The position numbers and the translations under genes were made by a program. The notes under the pieces were generated by a model, which saw only the letters and a list, made by a program, of their open reading frames with translations, searched no databases and was not told the origin of the DNA. A DNA stretch of 64,000 bases from Sphaerulina vaccinii (lineage: Eukaryota > Ascomycota > Dothideomycetes > Mycosphaerellales > Mycosphaerellaceae), in NCBI GenBank assembly GCA_022570795.1, contig JAKUDP010000011.1, forward strand, positions 1,860,001-1,924,000, written 5' to 3'. Positions 11,237-21,863 of the stretch are shown in pieces. The first letter of the stretch is position 1. Each line of letters opens with the position of its first letter.

Positions 11237-12061
11237 TTGATCTGGCCAAACCTGTATAAAATTGGCAAACGTGCCGCAGCTTACTGCTATCGTGGCGGTG
11301 GCTTCTTCAGTGTTCCTTCCGGTTTGTATTATCAAGCCCAGGGCAAGCTTCACGCCCGTGAAATCGGCGAGGGATTCAGGAAGTACCCTCTGCAAGATCC
11401 GCACGACTATGCGACATATGTGATCGAAACCTTCAAGTACTATACGAGGTGGGAGATGATATCCGAAGACGAATGGACGGATAATCAGGACCTTCTCAAA
11501 AGGCTTCGCCAGGCTATCAAGGCTTTCAGAACATCGAAACACGAAGACACCAAATGGCATTTGATCAAACTGCACTTAGACCTCATCACAAATGTCCTGC
11601 CACAGAAAGGCCTGCTACACCCGTTCGAGGTTCGAGACATCAGCATGAAGTCTCGCAATGCTATCTGTGCTATCCTGGACGCTGAGCCTGACAAATGGTG
11701 GTTTGGATGTGCCTCGTTCCGAAGACAGCTATGGCAGAGATATCAGGAGTCGGCAAGCAAATGCAGATACCACAAAACTTACGAGAATAAGTGCTGGCAT
11801 ACCGATCACTTTGCTCTACTCCACAAGCTCAACGAATTGGCGCGGAAGGAGTTGACATCTATCACCCATCAAGCCGTGGAGCGGCACCTGCCAACTGAAC
11901 TAGCTGAACATTCTCTGGAGTACGTGTTGCTGGCAGAAGAAATCCCGGCAGATGTCTCGATTCCTAGAAAGGTTCTCAAGGCCAGGAGAGGTACTCATGA
12001 ATTTCTGGCACTGTGCCTGCCGCAAGAGTACAGCTGTCGACATATGAAAGTGGTTCGTTGA
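11237..12061 (+). CDS. Hypothetical protein, 5' end uncertain
   Basis: A frame of 274 codons with protein-like composition and no recognisable domain. It is rich in Trp, His, Tyr and charged residues (for example FKYYTRWEMISEDEWTDNQD and WWFGCASFRRQLWQRYQESA), which argues for a real globular protein. There is no ATG at the beginning of the frame (it opens with TTG), so the first exon is probably upstream within 10940-11230 behind an intron. No signal peptide or membrane segment is visible in the part I can read. Its neighbours (transporter relic, secreted esterase) give no functional clue. It could also be a decaying gene that has lost its start. Confidence 0.5.
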   Translation: MIWPNLYKIGKRAAAYCYRGGGFFSVPSGLYYQAQGKLHAREIGEGFRKYPLQDPHDYATYVIETFKYYTRWEMISEDEWTDNQDLLKRLRQAIKAFRTSKHEDTKWHLIKLHLDLITNVLPQKGLLHPFEVRDISMKSRNAICAILDAEPDKWWFGCASFRRQLWQRYQESASKCRYHKTYENKCWHTDHFALLHKLNELARKELTSITHQAVERHLPTELAEHSLEYVLLAEEIPADVSIPRKVLKARRGTHEFLALCLPQEYSCRHMKVVR

Positions 12062-12339
12062 GATACCGCAAGTATGAATGCTGTTGGAGACCAAGATGGT
12101 AGATGTACTGCGAGCACTTCTATTGGCGGAGTCATCCTGCTTCTACCGGAGAACGCCAAGGTAGCACAGATCAACGTTCACTTTTAACCGGCGCTGCGGT
12201 ATAGCTTCGACCGAGCCTATGTGTACGACCATACGACTCCGCACCGGCACTGGTCTACACCTTGGTATATGGGATCGAGTATTGTTTCATGTTGTCGAGA
12301 CTTGACTCCGCTCAGTAGTGTTCCAACACTTCCTCTACC

Positions 12340-13992
12340 ATGCATACCACCCTGGCATTCACGCTACTTCTAGCACTTCTACACACTGCCTTTGGCCAGA
12401 TCGATCCAAGTCTCCTCGCAAACCTCTCCTACGGCTCCTTCCTCGGCTCCTACTCCCAAGAATACAACATCTTGTACTGGCAAAGACTACCCTATGCCGC
12501 GCCGCCAACAGGTGTCAACCGTTTCCGAGCCCCTCAACCTCCCCTCCCCATCACAAATGGCATATACAACAGCACGCAAGCCTTTGACTACTGTCCTCAA
12601 CGGACCACAAACGGATCCGAAGACTGTCTCTACCTAGGCCTCTACTCCCGCCCTTGGACAACAGGCCAGCCTCTCAAACCAGTAGTCGTAACCTATCATG
12701 GCGGAGCTTTCGTCCAAGGAGGCGGAAGCTTCTCAATCCCGCCAAGTGCATATCCGATCTTGAACGTCAGTGATGCAGGAGCAGATCTCATGTTTGTGTA
12801 TCCGAATTATCGTCTCAATGCATTTGGTTTCTTGCCTGGAAAGGAAGTCGCTGAGGACCAGGAAAGTGATCTGAATGTCGGGTTATTGGATCAGCAAGCT
12901 GTCTTGCAATGGGTGCAAACGCATATCAAGGAGTTCGGTGGTGATCCTGAGCGTGTGACTGTCTGGGGACAGAGTGCTGGGGGAGGAAGTGTGGTTGCAC
13001 AGGTCATTGCTAATGGTGGGAAGACAGAGCCGAAGTTGTTTAGGAGTGCGTTGGCGAGTAGTCCTTTTTGGCCGAAGACTTATAGGTATGATGCAGCTGA
13101 GGCTCAAGAGCTCTATGATCGATTCTCGGAGTTGGCGGGGTGTGCTGGTGCTGAATCGTTGAAGTGCTTAAAGAATACTGATGTGCAGGTTCTGAGAGAG
13201 GCTAGCTTGGCTGTGAGTAAAGGTCATACCTACAATACTTCTTCCTATAGTTGGGCTCCCGTGATCGATGGGACGCTTCTCAGAGAGCCGCTGAGCAAGG
13301 CTACAGCACTCGGAGATGTCAATGGCGAGGTAATTTGGAGCATGTACAATGCTCATGAGGGCGAGAACTTCGTGCCAGCTGGGTTTCAGAACGAGACAGG
13401 TGCCCTTGGCTTCAATTCGTCGACCGCTTCGTTCGAGGGCTGGCTGGAAGGATATCTGCCAGGAATGTCGGAGGCAGAGTTGCGTAGTGTGAAAGAGCTG
13501 TATCCAGTCAGCGGTACAGCTGAAGAACTACAGTATAACACCGCCTATGCTCAGGCTGGACTGATATATCGCGACACAGTACTTGCTTGCCCGGCTTTGT
13601 GGGTGGCCAATGCTAGTCGCGGGCATGCCTATGTTGGAGAGTACATCATCGACCCGGCGAGACATGGGAGTGATACCATCTACGTGAGTTGGTCCGGAAG
13701 ATTTGTTGAGAGCGAAGTACTGATGAGTCGGTAGTGGAACCAGGTGAACGAGATGCAAAAGACGGACCAACTGATCTATCACGGCTATGCTGGTGCTTTC
13801 GCTTCTTTCTTTGAGGCTGCGGATCCGAATGCTTTCGTGGAGACCAGTGGAGACCAGGCTGCTGTGCCGGACTTGCATGAGACTGGGGTGCAATGGACGA
13901 TACAGAGCGATGGGTTTGTGACTGAGTGCATCGATATGCTGCGGTGTCGATGTGATTTCTGGCGAAGCATAGCGACGGAGATTTCTATATAG
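12340..13992 (+). CDS. Secreted type-B carboxylesterase/lipase
   Basis: Alpha/beta-hydrolase of the carboxylesterase-B family, expected to hydrolyse ester bonds of lipids, cell-wall or xenobiotic substrates outside the cell. Exon 1 is 12340-13683, intron 13684-13734 (GTGAGT...GGTAG, 51 nt), exon 2 13735-13992; joined product about 533 residues, the usual size. A signal peptide of ~19 residues (hydrophobic core LAFTLLLALLHTAFG) precedes the mature chain. Seen: oxyanion-hole motif YHGGAFVQGGG (119-129), nucleophile elbow GQSAGG with Ser212, the EDCLYL motif at 94-99, acidic residue in HEGENF, and a His in PARHGSD just before the intron that fits the catalytic histidine. The exon joint reads IYWNQVN, as in homologues. 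Several N-glycosylation sites (NVS, NTS, NET, NSS) agree with secretion. Intact as far as seen. Confidence 0.93.
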
Positions 13993-14645
13993 CAGCCGTC
14001 ATGTCTTGCTTCGAGCCGCAATGAGTAGCTGTCTTTTGCTGTTGACTGGGATCGGTGTCGCGAAGCCAGGGATGCATCATGGTGTCTTGACACGGCGAGA
14101 GTACGAGGAGGGAGAAACGGCGAGTGGCACGGTGCCTGATGTCAAATCAACAGGCATTGCATTCATATCGATCTATCATAGCCAGAAGAAGTGTACTGTG
14201 AGGCTACTTGAAACGCTTCATCTGTATCTCTTCCAATCAATGTCCCACCAACTCGCCACCCGGTCCTTCTCTCTGGTGAACAACCATGTGAAACCAGTGC
14301 CAGAAAAGTACTTCAAGCTCTATGGCTTCATACCGAGCGCTTGCTCAATTCACCCTTGCCGGATCGCGCAAATGACATTTGTGTGCAGTCTGTTCCGGAG
14401 TCTAAGCACCGAGCTGTATGATCCAACTCCCTACTCGGTGGCTCCTGCTTTCCTCAATATTGTGCCAAGGTTGCTGGAGTAATGATGTTTGATCATGATG
14501 CTTCAGTTCTTGGTGAGATAAGTGTGGCACTTTCTGGACGTGCGACACTTCTCTGATGTGCGTCTTGCAGCGACTTCGAGCTCGGCCGTCCCACCCATTG
14601 GCCTGGTCATGGAGTGGCTTTGAGTAGTCCCTCCGTGAGAAGATA
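13993..14645. other. Intergenic, no supported gene
   Basis: A 158-codon plus-strand frame (14006-14482) lies directly behind the esterase, but it shows no domain and its composition is not convincing; I regard it as 3' flanking sequence of the two convergent genes. Confidence 0.4.
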
Positions 14646-15469
14646 TTACTGGTAGAGCACGCGCTGGAACTGAACAAGTTCTGGTTCGAGCGGCTTGAAT
14701 GGATTGAAAGGGACGACCTTGAGCTTGAGAGTCTTGATGGCGGCTGAGATGGTGTCTTCGTCCCAGTTGAGAATTGATTCCTTTACACCGCTTAAGTTCA
14801 CGATGCGCGAAGCCTGCTCGGGAGTGCTAGCGATCATTGGTGCGTTATGATCTGGCACGAACACGATGCTGTCTGTGATGTTGTTCGGTGTGGCAGATTC
14901 AGTGAGTGCCGCTGCGTCGATCGTGCCCTTCGAGCCCAGGTAGACGCTGCCGAGTAGGGGACCACCGGGCATTGGGATGCTCGGCTTCTCGAGGAGCTCT
15001 TGAGCGATAGGCTGCTGAATGTTCATGGACAGGTGAACGAACCGCTCGGCAACAGTGTCTGAAGGGCCGTTGATGTTGAGTGGGGTGTTGCGGGTGACGA
15101 GTGTGACGTGCACTCCCGAAGCTGCCTTGGAAGTGTTAGTCGAATGACGACGATGTCAAGGTGTTTGAAGTTACTTACGATCTCTTGTAACGCCGGAATA
15201 GAGCCTGCCTGAAAGGAACCGAACTTGAGATCTCGCTCACTCTGCGAGAACGCCTCGCTCCAGATCTTGCTGGTTGTGACTCTAGACTCCTCATCGCAGT
15301 GTGCCAGAATCTCATTGTAGACTTCTGCCGGTACTTCGTTACCCACGGCCTTGATGAGCACGCGCTTGTTCAGTGCTGACGTGATATGGCTGTGAATGCC
15401 GGTGAGGAACGACTCTTCTGTGACGAGGATGCCGTAGAGAGTGATGGTCTTGAAACTGATTGAAGACAT
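14646..15469 (-). CDS. Unnamed family, paralogue A of a tandem pair
   Basis: Exon 1 15469-15179, intron 15178-15126 (GTAAGT...CCAAG, branch ACTAAC), exon 2 15125-14646; 256 residues. It shares a layout with the next gene (16380-17161): the N-terminal block LYGILVTEESF, the intron at the same place and phase 0, the sequence just after the intron (AASGVHVTLVTRNTP versus ANMGIRAYPVVLSTP), a central HLSM, and a C-terminal block with a G-V-..-.-.-L-N-W-D core and I..........L...P. Mixed alpha/beta with no signal peptide, membrane segment or catalytic motif I recognise. Reading frame intact. I cannot name the family or propose a reaction. Confidence 0.72.
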
Positions 15470-16379
15470 CTTTGCGACGAAGTTGTGCAAAGCGCGTGTT
15501 TGTGACGAGTGGAGTTGAGAATAGCAGGCTCAAGGCATGCGTTTTGAGCTGACTTCCCTGGATATCTGTTCGCCAGGAGGATGCTGGGTTGTTGCAGATG
15601 TTTGAGAGAGTGTTGTGAGCAATGCCACTTCGCTCGAGTATACGTTGTGGTATTATAGCTGACGAGTAGTTGTCAAAGAAGAAGTGTTGTGTATACAGTG
15701 CAACGCGTGTGAAGGGCGCGACGCGAGTGACTAGCGGTGGCCGGTCATCGACATTTTGACTTTTGTTGATGTTTGCTGGAATCGGCTCGCTTCTTCTCAG
15801 TCGCCCTTGGAACAGAGAAACGCGGTCCAGTCCGTGTCTCAAAGCTAGCACATGGGGCTCATGTACCTTTGCGCGTTCCACTATGGCATCATCGGGTCCA
15901 TCGAAGCTCCGTCTGATGAGTATGCCTAGCTCTAGCTCGCGGGTTTATCGGACGCCAGGAAGATTACAGGTTGCATCGCTGAGCAGGATAGCAAATTCAG
16001 CTTAGCACTGTTGCTTCCGAAACAAGAACTCCGCGCTTATTCTGCCACAGTATGGTATACGGCAGCGCGGACCTTGTTGCTAATGGCTGAAGTAGCTATG
16101 AGGCATGACAGAAGGAAGTAAAGGATCCACACATTGTGCCGATTGAAGCAAGTTCGGCTCTTCTGCTGCTACCATCTCTGAAAGACATCATTTTCTTGAT
16201 TCGAGCAGGGATACCCTTTCATGAGCGTGGTGGTGATGCGATCCTCAGAGGCCGTCCGTCCAGAGGTGAAGCCGGCAATTCGAGATCCAGCAAGCCGTTC
16301 TCTGAAGAGGTATTGCAGTCTTCTCAGATCACATCTTCTAGGCGTTGGTGCTGCACTAATTTAGGCCGGAGGGGGTCAT
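15470..16379. other. Intergenic between the tandem paralogues
   Basis: About 0.9 kb containing the promoter side of paralogue A and the 3' side of paralogue B. Small overlapping frames only; no domain or repeat recognised. Confidence 0.45.
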
Positions 16380-17161
16380 TCACATTGCGGGGAGAATCTC
16401 GAGCCCTAGAAGCTCGACGAAGCTTTCAATACGCTCACGGTCCCAATTGAGCACGGCATCTGCAACGCCTTCCACCCTGACCAGGCGCCGGTGATCGTGA
16501 GTTGCCCTGACTTGTTTGCGAGCAGGTAACACTCGCACAACGTCGACGGCAGTCTTCGAGTCCCTGATTGACGTGGCAGGCCCCGCCCTCACGATGCCTT
16601 GGGTACTGCAGTGGATGGGGTTTGAGGTAGAACCGGCGGGGAAGCCAATCGGAAGTAGAGGAGCGTGATAGAAGTTGGCTGGCCTGAGAGACTTTCCGCA
16701 CATGGAAAGGTGGACGTGACATGTTGGTCGCGGAGTCCTGTCGGTCAGTCCGTGTCCACGCGACAGACTACGCACGTTGTTGGGCCCATTCGTAGAGCCC
16801 GTGACCCCGGCAAGGTTCTGTGGGGTGCTCAGAACTACCGGATACGCTCTGATACCCATATTGGCCTGTTCTAGATCAGTTTGCGACTTTCGAAAATGAG
16901 GCAAGGACATCTCACCAGGTCGAGCATCGAAACTTGTGGACCAGCAGTCTCATTGTCAGAATACGCAAAGTCCTTCTCGAATGCCTCCCGTGTTGTGCAC
17001 GCAGCCCACGTTTCGTCTGAAATCTTGCAAAGCTGCTTGCGAGAGGTGTCCGCCTTCACGTAGGCGCGGACTCCTTTTCGAAAGCTCTCTTCAGTGACTA
17101 AGATGCCGTAGAGAAAGGCCTGACTGATTTCAGGCATGTCTGTGTCGAAGAGGCTAAGCAT
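16380..17161 (-). CDS. Unnamed family, paralogue B of the tandem pair
   Basis: Exon 1 17161-16916 and exon 2 16865-16380, intron GTGAGA...GAACAG (50 nt) in the same phase 0 position as in paralogue A. About 243 residues from ATG 17161, or 235 from ATG 17137, which lines up better with the start of A. Conserved with A: LYGILVTEESF near the N-terminus, the post-intron strand, HVHLSM, and a C-terminal GVADAVLNWDRERIESF against GVKESILNWDEDTISAA in A. Paralogue B carries an Arg/Pro/Ser-rich insertion after the intron and has diverged strongly, as expected for an older duplicate under relaxed or altered selection. No other function can be read from it. Confidence 0.65.
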
Positions 17162-17487
17162 ATATCGGCTGTAGCAGACCTTAGATGATGAGATTTTAGC
17201 ACGCCCAAAATCGAATCTGAGATTTTGATCCGAAATTTCGCTGTCGACGGGTTAAAGTTCGGACACGTTGGCTCTACCACAATCGCGACATAGAGAAAGC
17301 GGGCCAATCCCATGCTAAAAAGCCGTGAAGATGAGCATATGTGTCTCGAAGCAATCGAAATGGCAGCCAGTCGAGGATTCGAGTGCGAGTGCCGACATGA
17401 ACCCAGTGCAGGTACTTCGATAGAACAAGTGTGGATCATAGCCATATGCAAAGCATCATGGAGACGCTATGAGTCGGCGACCACGGT

Positions 17488-18500
17488 CACACCATAGTCT
17501 CTCTCTCTTGATTTCGTGCTCGATGCTCTCCAAGCAATGTTGGCTCGCCAGGAAAGCGAGATGGAGTGCAGGTTCAGCAGTTGTGATGCTGTGACAACCA
17601 GGCTGGTACAAATTACAATGCCCCAGCAAAGCCCAGGCATGCTCCGAGCGCTGCTACGCGATCTCTGGCTCACATCGGTGGATCCGTGGTGGCGTAGTTG
17701 TTTGCGGGCATAGAGAGTCGTGGAGATAAGATGCGATAGCCTCACACCACGCTCTCACATTGCAGCAAATGGCCAAGCCGCGCCATATGCTAGCGGAGTT
17801 GAGGAACAGTTATAAGCGGTCTTTGAGACTTATGCCTTGCCAGCTGGATCCTCAAGCAGTGATTTCTGGCCTATATAGATCTTCCACGAGTCCAAAGACC
17901 ACGCCGGACACCGAAACGTCGAGGAAGACTCCACCGCTGGCACTGCTTGGTCTGACGTGTATCCTCCGTTCTGAAAGTCGTAGCCAGGAGGTGTATAGCC
18001 ACACATCACGCTCTCTCGTACCAGCTAATGGCCAAGCCGAGCAGAATCCAAGCAGAGTTTGAGAGCAGCCATATTCGGTCCTCGAGACGACCGACTCCCT
18101 AGGTGAACCCTGAAACAGTGACTTCCAACATATTTAAGCCTTTCCAGAGGCTCAAAACACCACAACCGACACCAACGGCGCCGAGGAATTCACGCCTACC
18201 GCCACCACGTGGTCCGGCCGACATCCGGCGGCCTGGGCGTCGCAGCCAAGAGATGTGATACACGTACATCATGATCTCTCATGCCAGCAGGAAGCTAAGC
18301 CGAGTCTACTCCAAGCAGAGTCCGAGGGAATTCGTAGTCCGGTCTTCGAGAGTATAGCAGTGAAGCAAGTCGTCTCTCGAGTAAAGCGAGTGCCTGGAGG
18401 GTTGGTCTCACTCCACCTGGCTTTCATAGATGACCTTCTCCGTTGTGCTACTAGACAAGTACGGCCAGCTAGTTCCAGGCCGAGCTGAGAAGCAGAGTCT
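17488..18500. repeat. Array of diverged ~260-bp direct repeats
   Basis: Three clear units. Anchors: ggccaagccg at 17771, ggccaagccg at 18030 and agctaagccg at 18293, i.e. spacings 259 and 263 bp. Around them CACRYCAYGMTCTC-like sequence, then CAGAGTTTGAG, CGGTCYTCGAGA, CAGTGAYTTC, GACACC.A..GCGAGGAA and a GTCG(T/C)AGCCA(G/A)GAG(G/A)-like end recur in the same order. A weaker first copy begins near 17488 (cacaccatag, 255 bp before the next) and a shortened last copy lies around 18460-18500. Period differences are not multiples of three and no frame runs through, so the array is non-coding. No terminal inverted repeats or target duplications were recognised. Confidence 0.65.
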
Positions 18501-18676
18501 CCTTCAATTGGGGACATGCTTGTCTATAGAGCCACTTTGTCTATGAGTCTCCTAGCTCTCGTTTGAGCAAGGAGTCAGACAGCAATGTTGAATGTCCCAT
18601 AGTCCAGTTCCAGTTCCTGATGTGCGTTATCCAGCACTCCAGAGCACGAGGATGTTTCCCTTTCAGTCCAAAGCCC

Positions 18677-19174
18677 TCAGATCCTTACTTCCTCATTGCT
18701 CTGTCCACTCTCTATCCTCGTCTTGCACCTCTTCTCCCACCTCCCCAAAGACTCTCCAAGCTTCTTGTCCTTGTCCAGCCAGCACCTCTCCCTCACTGTC
18801 CCACAAAGTCGCAAGATCTTCTCATACTCTCCCTCGTAGTACATTTCTCCGACTGCATACCCGAGTAGCATGATCTCCTTTTTCTGCAATTTGAACTTTC
18901 CCTCACCAACATCCTTCACCTCTCCATTCTTCCCCTGCCCATCAACCTCCTCACCAGTCCCCAGCGCAGGCACAACCCTGACCAACTCCTCATAGTGACC
19001 CCCTTGATCAACTTTAGCTTCATATCCAGCTCGCTGTATCTGGAAATCCTCCTCGGATTGGAAAGTCCTGTCCACTACTTCAGGCACATCTTCAGCTGCG
19101 GTTTCGGCATAGTTATCTGCGTCGACGTCTAATGACATGTTGGAGAAAATGTTGGAGTCGAGGTCGACTGCCAT
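18677..19174 (-). CDS. Small conserved protein of unknown function
   Basis: Start ATG 19174 (MAVDLDSN...), chosen because the extension to 19288 is unlike protein and 19174 begins an acidic, well-formed N-terminus. 165 residues, very acidic at the N-terminus, then a charged helix with FQSEEDFQIQ, a Gly-rich linker, and a helical C-terminal half with KKEIMLLGYAVGEMYYEGEY, followed by C..V...CW.DKDKK.GESL.RW..RC. The layout looks like a small fungal adaptor with a helical repeat-like C-terminus. No signal peptide or membrane segment. I do not recognise a named family. Confidence 0.65.
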   Translation of the reverse strand: MAVDLDSNIFSNMSLDVDADNYAETAAEDVPEVVDRTFQSEEDFQIQRAGYEAKVDQGGHYEELVRVVPALGTGEEVDGQGKNGEVKDVGEGKFKLQKKEIMLLGYAVGEMYYEGEYEKILRLCGTVRERCWLDKDKKLGESLGRWEKRCKTRIESGQSNEEVRI

Positions 19175-19639
19175 CTTGAAGGTATGGTGAAGATGTTGAG
19201 GCCGTGTCTGCGACGAGAGATCATGATCTATGGACTGGCAGCCTATGCAATGCGTCAATTCTGCGAAAGATCTTACGATGACCAGCATCGAGATGATTGT
19301 GGTGAGGTTCTCGCTGAAGTGTTTGGTAGAATTATTGCTGAAGTCGAGGTCGGCGGGTCGGAGGTTGTCGTGGAGCCGAGGCGAGGCGTGAAGAGCAGGC
19401 GAGGTGGCAGCCGTGGCATCGAAACACAGTGAACTGAGAAAGCGACTATTGTTACAAGAAACTAGTATTCATTTCAGAGGGTACCCGTAGCTGAGTATAC
19501 ATAGAAGGAGTAGCTAGAAGGGTCTGCATATCCGCCATGCCGCTATCTCCAACTTCTGTCTGTTTGCGCCATTGCAAAAGTCCATTTCTCATAATCGCTC
19601 CATCTCTCATAGCATCTTCGCTATACCACCATGTCCCAT
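19175..19639. other. Intergenic, no gene seen
   Basis: 5' flank of the small acidic protein gene and 3' flank of the DUF1761-like gene. Nothing recognisable beyond short frames. Confidence 0.5.
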
Positions 19640-20266
19640 CTACTGGAGGCGGGAGTCGAGTGGGTTGGTGCGGGTGCCCCAGTAGGTGAGGAAAAGCGAA
19701 AGACCAACAGTCTCGAAGACGCGGGCAAGAGCGCCAACGGCAACGGTGTCGAGTGGGCGCTTCTCAGTGGTGATTTGTGCGATGAACTGTTCCAAAATTA
19801 GCTCGCTGTCCATCTTGTGTAGGATATGATGAAAAGTGTGAACATACCGAAGGAGCGGAAGAGGCAGCGAAGATCAAAGCGCCGAGGTATGCAGCGCCCT
19901 TGTAGGAGAGAGTACCGGTAGCATTGATGAGAGCACCAACACCGTATGACTGGACGGCCGAGCCGATGAGGGAAGTACCCCAAGCGGCACCAGCAGATGC
20001 GGCCTCCTTCGACTTGAAGAACTCCTCGCTGCTGTTAGCAGCCTGAGCGCGACGGTAGGTGTCACCGAAGACTGGGCCGAGGACGGCAAGCGAGGCGGCG
20101 TGGTTGAAGAGGGTGCCGAGTGCGATGGCAGATGGCTTGACTGGTGGAAGGTCTATAGAACAATGGATTGTTAGTTGTCTGGTCTCCTGCTTGCTGCCGA
20201 GATGTCTCTGGAGCCCCAATGAGGGTGTAGAGAAGGTGCGGAGAGTGACCTACAGTGGAGAGACAT
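19640..20266 (-). CDS. DUF1761-like small integral membrane protein
   Basis: Exons 20266-20254 (only 13 nt, MSLH plus one base), 20152-19848 and 19786-19640; introns of 101 nt (GTAGGT...CTATAG) and 61 nt (GTATGT...GAACAG). Phases agree (1, then 0), giving 154 residues. Sequence features: four hydrophobic segments (AIALGTLFNHAASLAVLGPVFG; SAGAAWGTSLIGSAVQSYGV; YLGALIFAASSAPS; FETVGLSLFLTYWG) with short polar loops, and ITTEKRPLDTVAVGALARV before the last one, which is characteristic of the DUF1761 family in fungi. The function of the family is unknown. The tiny first exon is typical of these genes. Confident of the gene, fairly confident of the family. Confidence 0.8.
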
Positions 20267-21021
20267 TGTGGTGGTTGTTGTGTGTGGTTTGTGTGGTGGA
20301 TTGAGGTTGAATGGAATTGAAGTTTGGTTGTTGTGATGGTGAGAAGGAAGAGAGGTGAAGGTGTTTTGTTGGCAGCGCAGCGCAGCGACTGCATCAAGCG
20401 TTTGGAGCTCGGGCACGGGCCCTTTGGGACGTCATCATCACGATGTTCAAGCCACCACCAAATCTCTTCCGTCTTCCACTTTCGGTTTCTCGAATCTGCC
20501 ATGATGCTCCTCACGTGTCTGTCATATCCACCTGGATCCAGTACCATCGCGGTCTAGGCTGATATCTTTTTCCTGTTTCCCAAACGGTGGCTATGCGACG
20601 TTTCTGAAGCGGTCATTCTTGCTTATGATGTCAGCGGTATGGAGCTCTGTCTGCATTGCGCGATTCGCCAAGAGTATCAACAATGCCGACATGGAAGCCG
20701 AGAGTAGGATGGAATCGGTGTAAAGTGGCTAGAAATAACAGGTTATAGGACGACTATAGACCTGTTCATACGGCCAGAATCAAGACAAGCGCGGAAGCGC
20801 GAGTCTAGCAGGTGAACGAGTAGCTGGTACATATAGCCTCCGCCAGAGCCACAACGCGACGGCATATATGCTATATGCACATAGTTGCGCGGCTTATATG
20901 GGAGCCTTAATTCCATTCGACGGGCCTGATGTACTATGTTCCACCTCCAACAGCATCGTCTTGTAGGCCATAGGAATAGCTCCACCCCGAAGCCATCTTG
21001 ATCCTCAGCACTCATATCACA
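20267..21021. other. Intergenic, no gene seen
   Basis: 5' flank of the DUF1761-like gene (pyrimidine- and CA-rich just upstream of its start) and 3' flank of the kinase gene. No supported coding frame. Confidence 0.5.
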
Positions 21022-21863
21022 TCAAGCCGATATCCCAGCAACAATCCTATTGCTCGGTTCCTCCTGCTTCTCCTCCTCCTTCTTTTCCTGCTGCTCAGGC
21101 CCCCAAGCCTCCTCCTCAACACTCCTAATAACCTCATCAACATCCATCCTATGCTCAATAATTTCCCTCCCATTCACCAAATCATTCTCATCAGCCCTCT
21201 TCCCCGCTTCAGCTTCATTCCCTGCGACCCCACTCTTCACATGTCGTTTGATCAACCTCTTCCTCGCGACAGATTCATCAACCTCGACAAACCACAACTC
21301 ATCCATCATTTCCGCAGCTTCTTTCCACTCTCCCTTTCCCAAAGAAAGATAATTCCCCTCCATAACTACCACTCTCGATTCTCGATGGATGGGTATATCG
21401 TCCGCTACGGGATCTTTTACTGCATGGTCGAAGGAGGGAGCATGAATCGTTCCAGTTTCTGGACATATGGGCTCACGTAACTTCTTTACTAGCTTGAGGA
21501 AAGCTGGCGCATCGAATGTGAACGCCGCACCTCTCCTCGCATGCGCTGTATCAGGATCGGGGAGCGCGGATAGCTGCGCTCGGGTGAGATGGTAGCCATC
21601 CATAGGTAAGAAGGTCGCAATCAAGGAGTTGGGCGTTCGTGCGGCTGTCTCGGCGCGGTAGCGTTCATTGAGTTGAGAGGCGACTTTTGAGGCGAGAGTG
21701 GTTTTGCCTGGCTACTGCGTAAGCATAGGACTGACTGGAGATGGTGTGATCGTGTACCCGAGCCTGGTATACCACTCACGGCAACCATATATCTTTTACT
21801 TGCAGGAAGGTCTTCAAGCTTCGACCAGACTTTGTCCACCAGGCGGGAGACTTGTTCTTCCAT
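21022..21863 (-). CDS. P-loop kinase of the uridine kinase/phosphoribulokinase superfamily
   Basis: Exon 1 21863-21758, intron 21757-21708 (GTACAC...GCCAG), exon 2 21707-21022; 263 residues. The splice joint completes the Walker A loop GIPGSGKTT at residues 31-39. Next come LPMDGYHLTRAQL (the DGYH/substrate strand of this superfamily) and ARRGAAFTFD, a later VVVMEGNYLSL (Walker B-like strand with the lid following), then R.RLIKRH in the lid/C-terminal region. This combination is that of the yeast Yfh7 / fission-yeast Mug58-type kinases. A small-molecule phosphotransfer is expected; the substrate is not known to me. C-terminal ~25 residues are Glu/Lys-rich. Intact. Confidence 0.85.

Noticed and set aside
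14006..14482. 158-codon frame behind the esterase
   Set aside because: No domain, no homology I recognise, composition not protein-like, and it overlaps the expected 3' flanks of two convergent genes.
17488..18500. CRISPR array or protein-coding repeat
   Set aside because: Units are ~260 bp, strongly diverged, with no spacer structure, not periodic in three, and the organism is eukaryotic.
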